From positions 620,001 to 684,000 of the forward strand of contig WBVU01000012.1 in assembly GCA_009192285.1 (NCBI GenBank): a stretch of DNA of 64,000 nt. The letters run 5' to 3'. Each line of letters starts with the position of its first letter. The first letter of the stretch is position 1. The notes under the pieces were generated by a model that saw only the letters and a program-made list of their open reading frames with translations, had not been told where the DNA came from and searched no databases. The translations under genes were made by a program, and so were the position numbers. The stretch comes from Morchella semilibera. Its lineage: Eukaryota; Ascomycota; Pezizomycetes; Pezizales; Morchellaceae. Of the stretch, positions 43,257 to 54,278 are shown in pieces.

Positions 43257-44858
43257 GTTTGCGAACTCAGAATTTTGTGTTCCTAGGTGGGAGGGGAAGG
43301 TGATAGCTGAGCGCAGGCGCTATTTGTGGGGAGTCGGATTAGGTGCCCCACTCAAGTATCAGTTCTGCAAAAAAAGTTTTGAAGTTGGCCCAAAGTAGGG
43401 GGGGGGATATATTCTCAAGGTTTGTAGATCAAGCCAGATTAGATAGATCAAAAATCGAAATCCAAGAATACCGAAGTGGCAAAGATGATTGAAGTGGTTG
43501 CAGGAGAGAAGGAAGGTGTTGAGTCTTTCGTGCTTGCTGCTGCCCGAAAATTACCCGGCTTATATGTCACGTGTACTGGAGCCTTAATCAAGCTTTCGAG
43601 GGGCAGTGGAGAAGAGAAAGCGTCCCAGCCCTGCAGCTGTGGCTATACAATAACAAACAATTTTCTAGGCAACACTCTTGAACACACCATTTAACTAAGT
43701 CAAAACACCTTGCATAAGTAGCGGCCGACTATAATTCGCTCATGAAGCCCATTTATTTTGCGCCATGTCAAATATATGTCTCTCAAGAGGCTCCCGATTA
43801 ATGTGATTACCTACTAACTTCTGTATTAACTCTTAGCGTTCCAGACCACCAACCAGCTACATACTACCTCAACATCACCGTCACACTGTATCAAATATAT
43901 CTCACCTCTCTAATTAATTAAGGGTAGTCATCACAAACTCAATTATTATACAGTCCCAAGAATGTAGCTACTTTTAGAGTCTCTCATGGACCCATAGGAT
44001 GTTCGGCTTTCGACTTCCTCGACATACTGTACTCTATTGTGAAGAATAAAAACAATGCCTTCTACACATTACCAAATATCTATTGATACGTATATTTTTC
44101 TTCTATGGAAGAACCCGCAAAAGCGCATCCCACCCAAGGCTTCTCCAGAGTGATATTCTATGACGCAGAGGCATGAACTAAAAACGCTTCAACCAATGGC
44201 CATGATAGTACTTTAGGTGCAAAAAGATGTCAATACTGAAATAAGAATGGGGGTGAAAAAGAGGGATTTGATTGAGGATGGGGAGCTAGGAAGCTTGTGA
44301 CCCAAACACCAAGGAGAGTACACCGTGCCTCCCCGGAGAAGAAAAATAGATACTGTGAGAGAGATAAAAGTGCATGAGTAGGACCAGGAACGGAAATTCT
44401 ACTAATACATGTATGTACGTAAAAAGAGCAGGAGGTACATACTATGATATCGCCGAGCGAGATCATGTTGGATACATGTACATATAACTCATCTTAAATA
44501 CTGCACCCAGGTACCTCCCCGCTACCCAGCCCAGAACCTCCCAGTAAAATGCGGTATATATGTGTATATGAGCGTAGTTCGCTGACCGCTGCTCGCCATG
44601 GTGTTGCAGTGTCTAATCATCAGGGCTGCAACAAGGCTACAATATATTTATAGAACACCTAGTTTCGTTTTCAGGCCATACGGTCCCCCCCCCCCCATCG
44701 CGCCGCACATACCACATACACACACACACATCCTCACGTAGTCAGCAGTACCAGCAGGGTACGTTAAGAGTAATAATCTTTCTTGAGATACATACATGTT
44801 GTCCCGAAACGAGACTAGAGGGCACCAATAGATGCCCACATGTACATACATACATCCA
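43257..44858. other. UPF1 upstream spacer
   Basis: No supported gene. The 72-codon frame at 43476-43694 looks like chance. TACATGTA palindromes lie near 44405 and 44472. Confidence 0.4.
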
Positions 44859-44974
44859 CAGTGCCAAAAAGAGGGGAGTATCCTTTCTCCAATATTGATT
44901 TGGTTTGGTGTTCGTCACTAAATTCAATACATGTAGTCTTATAGTTATTTCCACACCCGCCCCTCCTCATACTG
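44859..44974. mobile_element. Tc1/mariner-type MITE, family A copy 4, internally shortened
   Basis: The left end CAGTGCCAAAAAGAGGGG and the right end CCCCTCCTCATACTG pair as in the copy at 7201, and the core GTTCGTCACTAAATTC is shared. It is 116 bp instead of 170. TA follows on the right (44975-44976); the left TA is lost. Confidence 0.7.
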
Positions 44975-44976
44975 TA

Positions 44977-45047
44977 CTACGGGTGTAGGGGTAAGTCTAT
45001 AGGTAGTGGTCGTGGTTGCAACAGCAGTAGGTGTCTACAAACTGTAG
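44977..45047. mobile_element. Small TIR element, family B copy 1
   Basis: About 50 bp starting CTACGGGTGTAGGGGTAAGT match the element at 60877 almost base for base, including GTCGTGGTTGCAACAGCAGT. It is flanked by TA on both sides, and the left TA is also the right TA of the family A element before it. The right end is decayed (CAAACTGTAG). Confidence 0.7.
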
Positions 45048-45786
45048 TACATGTACCTACATGTAGTTAATCGGAGCGTGTTTTTATGAACGCTTTATTA
45101 CAGGGATTACACAAACGCTATTTACATGTATGTACCATGTGTCCGCTGGGTTCCACCATTCTACCTTGCCTAGCATGATTTCAAATCCGTCAATAGCAAC
45201 AGTAAACCTACGCATAATATAAATCACTACTAAAGAAACAACAATATCCATCTCCTTACGTTCAAAGTTTGGGGCGGAATTATGTACCCAATTCATGGGC
45301 CATCACTCGCGCTTCACAGGCTAAAACTACGGAAACCACCATTCATCTAAGCCGGCTAGCTGTGGAATGTGACCACATTATCCTCCAGCCCGGAGTCAGC
45401 TTATATTCCAGGCAGAAAAAAAATAAGGACAGTTTCCAATATACCTGTATTTATTCAGTGTTCCCTTAAGTACCGGCCTGACTCTGACTCCTCTCCCCTC
45501 TCCCCCTCCCCCCCCCCCCCAGGGGGCCCCACTCTCTCTTCTCCTGAGCCGGTCCGCCTAATTTGCATGGCCTTACTTTGAATCCGTGCTGGACTAGGGT
45601 GTTGAGAAACATGTTTACATACATGTATATATATAAGGTTAAAACTCATGCATAAACCACGTTTTTGATTACTCCGAAATTATGATTACTATTATTATGC
45701 CCTTCATACATGCTAACATACATCGACATACCCACCACATACGTGTGTTTGAGCATACATATACTTTTGCCGCCTACATGTAGATA
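45048..45786. other. Spacer
   Basis: A C-rich tract at about 45497-45525 and several TACATGTA palindromes. No gene seen. Confidence 0.35.
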
Positions 45787-45904
45787 CAGTCGCACCTCGT
45801 TATGTCGTGGGCGTATTCGGGGACAGGGAGGAAAGCCGTACCTATCCCGCACGAGACAACAGGAGATCCGGGATATTAAGTTACGGGGTAGCGAGGCGCG
45901 ACTG
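45787..45904. mobile_element. Pogo/Fot1-type MITE
   Basis: 118 bp with inverted ends CAGTCGCACCTCGTTA and, on the other strand, CAGTCGCGCCTCGCTA, flanked by TA on both sides. CAGTCG...CTCGTTA ends are typical of the pogo/Fot1 branch of Tc1/mariner elements. No coding capacity. Confidence 0.8.
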
Positions 45905-46865
45905 TACAATGTGTATGTATGGATGCCCATTCTCCTCATTTTCAGCTGGTACAAACTCCCTTAGCCCAATTTCAAGAAAACCAAGCTGAAAAGAAGAAGG
46001 AAAAAAAAAAAAAAAAAAAAAAAGGACCAAGAAACCATTAGTTACTCTACCCCCGGCCAGCTCATAATGCCGCGCGTCCAGGATTGGCGCTGCAGCCCGT
46101 TCGAAAAACGATAATCACCACACAAACATCCACGGCACACGTCAATATTATCACAAAGCTTCTTGCACAAGGAGAAAGAGAAAAGGCGGAGAGGATCCCC
46201 CAGGGAGTTTTTCCTGCCCAAGCGGGACCAAGAAATCCTCCTTGAGGCAAATATTGATTGTCCGTTCCCTGTCCAGGTAGTTTAGACTGTTGACGCCATG
46301 GTAGACCTCAAAGCCGCGACCGCTATCAGCGCGCGGCAGAGGAAGAAAGACCTCGAAATGAAAATAAGGACAGGAAGAAGAAAGAGAAGACAAACATCCC
46401 GCCCAGAAACCAAATACTGGTACTCCCAATAATAAAAGATATACCGTTTCGACATAAGTAAATCCCGTGGATTTAGAGTCCACCCCAGAAAAAAGAGAAA
46501 ATAAAGCAACAGCCATTAAAGCCGATATAATACGCCAAAAGAATCATGATAGAACCACAAGAGAAAGCCGTAAATCATGATAACCCCCCAGAATGAAACA
46601 AAAAGGAAACGAGAGTCAAAATACCCCCTTCAAAAAAAGAAAGAAAAAAGAAAAACTCCTGCCCCTTTATAACACAAATAATTTTGAGGAAAAAACACAC
46701 CCAGCCCAGGTACCTATAAAACGAAAATATAGAAAAAATAATAGGGCCCGTCAAGGAGCCTTCAGTCCTAGTATTCAACTAGAGCAATAAACCGTAACCC
46801 ATAACAAAAAGAAAAGGAAAAACAAATGCACGCCTACCCCTCTATCGACTAGTAACTTGATACAT
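45905..46865. other. Spacer and PLC 3' flank
   Basis: A poly-A tract lies at about 46001-46023. The purine-rich right part probably belongs to the 3' untranslated region of the PLC gene. Open frames here are chance runs. Confidence 0.4.
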
Positions 46866-49800
46866 CTATTTCATTTTTCTTGTGGCGATCTGCACCGGAT
46901 GGATCCTGCCATCTCGGCCATCTTTATTAGGGTGCTTAGGTAGCGGTTGTGTTTGAGTCTGTGATTGCGACTGCGAATATTTGTGTTTGACTGAGCGCCT
47001 GTCCGAAGAGAACCCTCTGCTTAGAGCCGATTTGATTGTGTCCATCGTAGAAGCTCGGACAGGGACCTCCCTATCGATGATTGTGATAGGGTTAACATCA
47101 ACTTTGACAAAGATCGTTGAGAACAGGAATTGTTCGCCCTGGAGATCATAAAGCGGGAGATGACGGTATCCTATGAAAGTTAGTTACTGAAATTAAAGCG
47201 TCAAGGGTTTTGAGAACATACCTTGTTGCAGTGAGATGAGTTTGGCAGTGTATGTGGCAATTAAGGTGCGATCACTTGAATCCGAGTTTTCAGAATTGTA
47301 TACCGAGAACCGGACAAACATCAAAGTCTCAAACTTGGTGACGACAGAAAACGACATTTTCTCCTTAAATGTCGGGTGAAATCCATCATCTTTTACGACC
47401 TTTGTGCGTCTCTTCTGGGGCGCGCCAAGCCCAACCACCCCCTTCGTCGCGCTGGCGTCAATTCCCCCTTCGCCCGTTGATGAGCCTTTCTCCTTATCAT
47501 CGGCGGTAAAGACTTCGACTACAACAAATGGGTCTATTCCTTCATCGGCCTTATGGTCCTTTGGCCTTGGTAATTGCTGCGCAGAGATAACTTCAATCGA
47601 GAATTTAACCAGCTTCTTGTCCTTCTTCGTCTTTGCCGCAGCGGCATCGGCAGGTGGATCATGTGTGGGTCCCCGGCCACGAAGCTCTTTTGGCTTCAAA
47701 ACGTAACCGGTCCTATCGTCTCCGGCTGCAAACATCGCCTCATTAATCTGAACCCCAAGGTCATAGGTCTGCCAGTTGAGAGCAACCATTTGCACACCGC
47801 GACGCCAGAAGCCACTGGGATCAAAGTTTGAAGAGTTGACACGGAAACCCGAAGGGTAAAGACGCATCAGATAGCGGACATTATGCTTCTCAAGCTGCCA
47901 TTTTTTCTCCGAGTCCTTGCAAAACTTTTCAAACCTTTTCTCTTGGAACGAAAACACATGGTTGAAAGTTTTACTCTCTGTGAACCCATTAGCAACCCAA
48001 CTCCAATGGATCACAATTTAGGGAAAAGAACTTACCAGGAAGTGAAAAATTCACAAATTTCTGTCCTCTACAATAAACTCCCAAAGCACCCAGTTCCGAT
48101 GCTATTTTCGTTGACCGCTCCCTGTCCTTGTTCCTAGGGCCTTCCGGGCCGTCCGAATCGTCTGAAGCACTTGTCCCACTGCTACTTGTACTAGAGACGC
48201 CTTTTCCAGAGACCCACTGCTTAGTCGGGGAGCCTGATAAGCTACCAGCTGAACGGTTTGCCATCGCAGCAAAATCCTCCTTGAGTAATGCCGAGTCATG
48301 TTTACTACTTCCTTTCACTTTGACCAGGATCTTGTATTTCAACTCCTGTGGGCTCGGTAAGGAAAATGAGTTTGTGATAAATGGTTCCAAAACGAGTTTT
48401 TCACCCAACACTTTCTTAAGGATGTCTGCCATGACAACTTGTTGTGGTATGCTGCAATGAACTTCGAGCGAGAGTATCAAGGGATATGGCGAGGCCAGAA
48501 AAGCGTACTTCCCGATAGCTGCAATAACGTCCGTGAAGTAAACCTCAGAGGTACCTGTGCGGCCGTGAGTGACTTTTGGACGGCCATCATCCCCATCCCA
48601 GCAGTCTATTTCAACACAACGGCACCCGTGCTGCAAGGTCCGGATATAACCTTCAATCGAGGATTCACCTGCGACTTGACGTCCCAAGAGATAGGTATTA
48701 TGGGAGCTTGAGATGAAATATTCGTTCAAAGGGCGATCAAGGCTAAGATTCTCTTGTGGTGTCGATGTGAGGAGTGGGGGGTTATAAGAACTTGATAAAA
48801 GGAAATCGGAGAACGCAGATATTGTCATGCGTATATCCTCTAAGTGATCTTCGACGCGGTCTACCGCTGAACGAATAATCCCAGTGACATTATCTGAGTG
48901 GGCGCGTTGATGTTGATGTTGCGCGGATTTCCGACAGAATTTGCGAAAGACCTTATCAACATAAACTTTGTCTGCGACGACATCCACCTTTTGAACATCC
49001 CTCAGGAAACTCTTAAACTCTGATTTGGTCATTCCTGCCTCTGTGTCAAAGACAACATCCTTCCAGATATCTTGGATCTCTTCCCGTTCTTTCAACAGCT
49101 GCACAAACTTCTGGAACTCTGGGAAGTTTAGATAACCCGAGTTATCTTTGTCTGCGCGCTTAAAGCGGTCTTTAAGGAACTGGCGAGAGCAATTGATATG
49201 GAGGCGTCGGCAAAGGCGTTCGACGTCCTCAAATAGGAGTCTTTCGACCTTTGGGGATTGTGGCGGTGTAATAGTGCTTCGGGTAGCCATGTAGTTTCTC
49301 CAATGAGCGTCAACAAACTTTTCCCCTTGCATAGCCAAGCCTGCCATCAACTCAGTCCTAAATCGGAGCATCTTCTCCAGAGTTGTAGTCCACATTTTAA
49401 AGATGTCAACAGATGGTGCAATAATATGAAGGGTTTTTAATTTTCCGTCCAATTCCGGCTCGGCATAGATGATAGTCGCCCAGCGATCCTCCATCCCCAT
49501 GGGAACTTGAAACTCTTCACGATAATTCCTCGCATCCTGCCCCATCCGTATCTCCTTTATATCATCGACGTAGAATCTTGAAGACTGCTTTGTAGGGTCC
49601 CACGACACCCGTGCATTCTTCACATCGAGCGTAAATATCCTCGAGATCCTCTTCTTTCTAGTCACCCGTGTTAAAGAAATTCCATTTTGTAGCACCTCCG
49701 GAACAAAAACCCCCTCCATAATACTCTGTTGGACAGCCGCCACAGACCTACTTCTCTCTCTGCCCGCAGTAGAGCCCTCGCCATCAGTCCCGTCCAACGC

Positions 49801-50487
49801 CTCAAACTCAACGGCATCCTCGTCGTCACAGTCAATGTCGTCCCCATATCGACCCGACTCTCCCGCACCCCCGCCTATTCCGTTAAAGCTGTCGCTGCGG
49901 TGTCTCATGATCAGGGGCCCGCTTCGTTCGTCTTGATCGTGTGCATTACTTGACGTTCTTCTCCGTAGCTTTTTCGACACTCTCCGCATTAAGCTCGTCT
50001 TCGTTGGTGTCTGCAAGCTGGGGGAAACTTGAGGGGTGGTCACAACGCTGGCAGGAGGGAGTGTTATTGGTGTGATTGAGAGGCTCTTATTTCGAGCTCT
50101 TACATCAGGGGAAGGAGTCGGCGAGGTCCTTGGGCTGTGGTGCCACGTTTTTGACGGCTTGGGGCCAGCAGTTCGGTTGGATTCTTCTGGCATTATAGCT
50201 GGAGCTGGAGCTGGAGCTGCGAAGCTAGTTAAAGTTGGAATAATCGTCTCCGTAGGTATTATATGAGCTGCAGTGGGTGAAGTGGAGTCGGTGGAATACG
50301 AGGGAGCAGTATCTTTCAATCTTTGGGTTATAGGCCCGGCGGGATGCGGAACTTCTATCATGTTGCGGTCTTTGGGGAACGGGGCCTCGGTGGAGCTATG
50401 TAAAGGGGCAAGGTCGTTCTCAAACGGGGGTGAGGTGGTTTCTATGTTGGGGGAGGGAGCTGTGCCAACCATGATAGTGGTCGACAC
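46866..50487 (-). CDS. PLC1: Phosphoinositide-specific phospholipase C, 1170 aa, three exons
   Basis: PI-PLC cleaves phosphatidylinositol bisphosphate to diacylglycerol and IP3, feeding Ca signalling. Exons on the minus strand: 50487-48036, 47977-47222 and 47170-46866. After a disordered ~250-residue N-terminus comes a PH domain (about 260-390), then EF-hands (DKDNSGYLNFPEFQKFVQLL at about 440-465). The X domain begins near 578 with PLNEYFISSSHNTYLLGRQ, GCRCVEIDCWDGDDG and SLEVHC. The Y domain crosses intron 1 (FVNFSLPESKTFNHVF, LMRLYPSGFRVNSSNFDP, GVQMVALNWQTYD), and a C2 domain follows (about 945-1095). Family order is complete. The second catalytic position, normally HGHT, reads HGRT here. 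The C2 domain has a Ser/Thr-rich insertion, and a basic Gln-rich tail ends the protein. Confidence 0.93.
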
Positions 50488-52939
50488 CGGTACTGGAATT
50501 GCTTACGGGGAAGGGGGAGGATACTGGTAGGTTACGATTTATGGAATTGGCTGAAGAAGATGGTTATGATGATGTTATAGATGGAAGGTATGAGCAGCAT
50601 ACGACGGATGGGTGGGGGGGGGGGCGAATTATTCTATAACGGTAGTTTGAATACTGTCTGTTGACACGTTCGCAGGTACGTAGAGAAAGCCCCGAGAGAT
50701 GCTTCTCAAAAGTTCCAAGGTCAGAGTAGAGCAAAAGTCACCAAAAAACAAATGCTCCCCTGGGGCACGGCTAGATTGATTCTCTTTTGCTGGAAAAGTT
50801 TTTAATGGACGTCTGTTGCTTGCACTAGAGTGGGTATGTAGAATGTTCTATGGCGGCTGCTGCTGTTGCGTCAGTCGGATGGGATCAGTCGCAGGGGGAA
50901 ACCTCTGAAAGAGATTGTACTGGCCCAGAACGGTGGAATGGAGAAGGAGGGGGGAGGGGTCGTGGTCAAACAGTTTCCATGGAGGAGGGGGGCGCGGAAC
51001 ATCACCCACCTTTTGTAAGTACGCACGTACTGGAAGCTCAAAGGGTCCAACAAATCCCTTCCTCTTTCTCCTCTATCAGGATCTCTCTCGACCTCTCGAC
51101 GCCCTCTTGCTCAACCGCAACGCAACGTAACTTGACAATGCTGCTACTGGTCCCCTTCTACAAACAAAGCGCAAGCTGCTGATCCGACTGATTACTGATG
51201 GTGGAGACAACGAACCTTCACTGAAGGGCGACATAGGTAGGCCGAGGACGAGGAACTTTATGGATGGGATGAGAGACCAGGCGGGGCAAAGTTACATAGG
51301 GGCAGGTAAAGTAGGGTGAGTTACTAGTGGGGGGGGGGTGTTCTGGCTTCTGGGGAGGACGGATTAGTGATTGATATGATTTTCCAATTTACTTTTTTTT
51401 TTTTTTTTTATTTTTACTTTTTATTTTTTCTTTTTTTGTTAATTTTGGGGACAAACCGCCGCAACCCTCCAGGTACTGGAGCGCGCGGATCACCACCACC
51501 ACCATGCCTACTACCGACGACAGCCTCACTTTTACTTAACCAGTGCACCTTTTTCCAGACAGACAGGCAGACAGACAACTCGAATGGATGATCGAGTGCA
51601 TTAGTGTCAAGAAGACTACCTACCCCCTTCATACCCACCCCCCGTGAAAAATTGGATTTACATATCCTGTGGGAATGTATGAATTCGAAGATAAGAGCAT
51701 GAAATCGCGTATGTATGACCTATTCCCCTTAAGGCTTTGAAGGTGAATCTTCTCCACAGACGACACTGTCAAGCCCGCCAGGCAACCGTTAACAAGATGG
51801 ATGTGTCGATAGATTAGATTACTTACATACATCGACAACTGTTTGCGGCTAGTCCGCTTCCCAAAACAGGTGCATACACTGAAAAAACAGCCCTGGGGCA
51901 TCTCGGAACCATCCTTCCGGTACCTTCAGCTGTCACCTCTCTTCTTTGCTTGTTCTGCGATTTCCTTTTTTTTTTTTTTTTTTTACAATTATCCATCGCT
52001 CCTCCGCTACATCCAACACCCCTCTCTCCTACCTTTTCACCCAGGGGACCCTGACGGCAAGGACTTCCTCCTGTAGCAACTCAAAATAAGTAGGGTCCTA
52101 CAACGGTCCGGTAAAAGAATCGAAGAGTAAACATGAGATAGTCTTTCCGTTGGCCCACTCTCCCTCTGCTCCCCTGCTGAACTACCCTTCAGATTAAGGC
52201 TGAGTCGGTTCAAACATGACTGATCTGTATAATCATCAGCAGCAGCATCATAAGCGCTATGCTATCTGGCCCCCTGACGTCATTAATTGATACTTCATCT
52301 CTCAGCCCAGAAGAAGAAGATTAAGTCCAACCAACTGACTGTTGGGATGAAAAAAGGGTAACTTTCATGTGTGAACAACGGATCATTCCCAGGCTTTCAC
52401 CAGGCACACTAGTTGATTTTGGGTAGATTTAATTATCGCCCTCCCTCCATCAATGTTGATCTCCAGCGAATCAGAAGCTATATCCCATCCTCCCTTACTT
52501 TATCTCTCCTCCACCTGCCCCGTGCTCTACGCCTACTACCTTCATCCTAGTGAAGTTATAGGGATAGGAAAGCGCCCCCCCCCCCCTTCACTAACATTGT
52601 CAAATATTTTGACCCATATCACATGATCTCCGGAACACCCTCTCTTCCTGACACAGTCCTTCCTACCTGGGGTACTGAGGCAACAGAGGGAGTCACTCGC
52701 GCTCTCTCCTATGTCTTGCAATTCCTCCCTTCAATTGAGGATGATATAGATATATGTAGGTCTCTTTACATAGACACACGTACGTATGCCAGTTTCGAGC
52801 AAAGACCACCATCATGTAAATGTATACAAAAGTAATCGACCCATAAGGTTGGCCGCAGCGCTTGAGCCTTACAAAGGTCAGGATCGCATCGGATTCGGCT
52901 AGCTACAAGCGAAATAAAGAACACTTGGCTACTACTACT

Positions 52940-53025
52940 GGCGGAAGGGCAGCTCAGTTGGGGTTAGAGTGGTTTTCAGACCCTAAAGTAGTTGCTTGAG
53001 AGGGTTCGTCCTGAGGGTGTAGCCG
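52940..53025 (+). other. tRNA-like sequence with A and B box resemblance (possible SINE head)
   Basis: GGCAGCTCAGTTGGGGTTAG resembles a tRNA D-arm and A box, with a paired GCTC/GAGT stem, and GGGTTCGTCC about 45 bp downstream resembles a B box. The anticodon and T stems do not pair properly, so it is not a functional tRNA as read. A tRNA-derived repeat or a chance match are the alternatives. Confidence 0.25.
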
Positions 53026-53125
53026 GGAATGGTGCGTGAATGCGTTGAGTTATAGCGGGAGGGAGGGAAGGAGAGGAAGAAGTTAGGTACAAATCACTAC
53101 GGTAGCTGGGAAGGGGCTTCACACT

Positions 53126-53200
53126 TTCTCCTTCTCCCCCTCCTCCCCCTCCTCCCCCTCCTCCCCCTCCTCCTCCTCTTCCTCCTCTTCCTCCTCATCC
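53126..53200. repeat. CT-rich polypyrimidine microsatellite
   Basis: Imperfect CCCCCTCCT units passing into CCTCCTCTT units, all pyrimidine on the plus strand. Confidence 0.85.
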
Positions 53201-54248
53201 TACCTATTCCCCGATATTCCCTATGATAGCTACCCGTGCTCGCTTTCAAGATCTTCCTTACTATTTACTACATTATATACCAAAAGGATCTACTTACATT
53301 CATTCTTACATGCCTACATGATACTGTATATTCATCCTGTGCCCGATCGCACAATCGCAAATTCTCGTCCAAAAAAAAAAAAAAACGAACTAGGTAACTA
53401 CCCTGGGGCATACCCCAGCCAAAGGACCCTGTTCCCCCACTGGCCCCCATTGGTCCAATAGTGGCTTGGAAACGTAGCGTGAATAGCGTCGGATCATCCA
53501 TGCAACTCCAAATGCGAACGCGCGGCCCGGTTTGGGGCGCTCGCTCGTCAAACTTCCAGGCTTCGAGAAGGTCGGTTCGAAGCTAGCTAAGCTAGTGGGC
53601 CCTGCGCAGCTGCGCGTGGTGTGTGTGTGGGTGGTTGGTTGGGTGGGTTGGGTGGAAACGAAACATGGTTGGATGGAGATGGAGGGGGGAGATGGGATAG
53701 GCATAGGGATGGGAACGAGACGAAACGCGAAAGCACGTGCGAGTATGAGGGAGGTGGAAAAATGATATGCTGACTGCAGAAATACGGTCTAGGTGTTATA
53801 TGCATGCTTGACGTGAATATTAATTGAGCATCTATCTATCTACATGCAAGTACCTAAATACATGTATTAAGGTAGAAAGGTACTTCATAATCAGTCTACT
53901 GTAGATAGATACATGGGATGGACCGGAAAACGTGAGGGCCGGTAGAGTGCTATCTAGCCTCGAGGAGTAAAGTAGGTGAGTTAAGGCAAAGTCATATATA
54001 TGCGCCTCAGCTTTCTCTCTTGCCGGGAGAGCTGGAGGCCCTGAGTAAGAACTAAATCTAAAGCACGAGGATATTTGTGGCTATATTCTACTCTACCTTG
54101 TAATGACTACATGACATCCTATGTCAGTACATATATTAATATATGCATACAGAAGGCAAGGTAGTACTGTTCACTACCGAGTTGTTTCCGGGGTCGGCAT
54201 TGTTTTGTTATTTATGACTGGTCGTCGTCGTCTGATAAATTATAAAGT

Positions 54249-54278
54249 AATTGATTTAATTGATTTAATTGATTTAAT
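54249..54278. repeat. Short tandem repeat, 9-bp unit TTGATTTAA
   Basis: About three perfect head-to-tail copies of the 9-bp unit. A cluster of TACATGTA palindromes follows within 30-200 bp. Confidence 0.8.

Larger units (their letters stand above)
50488..54248. other. Gene desert, left part
   Basis: PLC upstream DNA and then about 3.7 kb with no supported gene. Notable are poly-T with interruptions at about 51391-51437, poly-T at about 51966-51984 and a (CTCCCC)n/(CTCCTC)n polypyrimidine tract at about 53126-53200. Frames such as 50850-51182 and 53532-53765 lack any family match. Confidence 0.5.
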
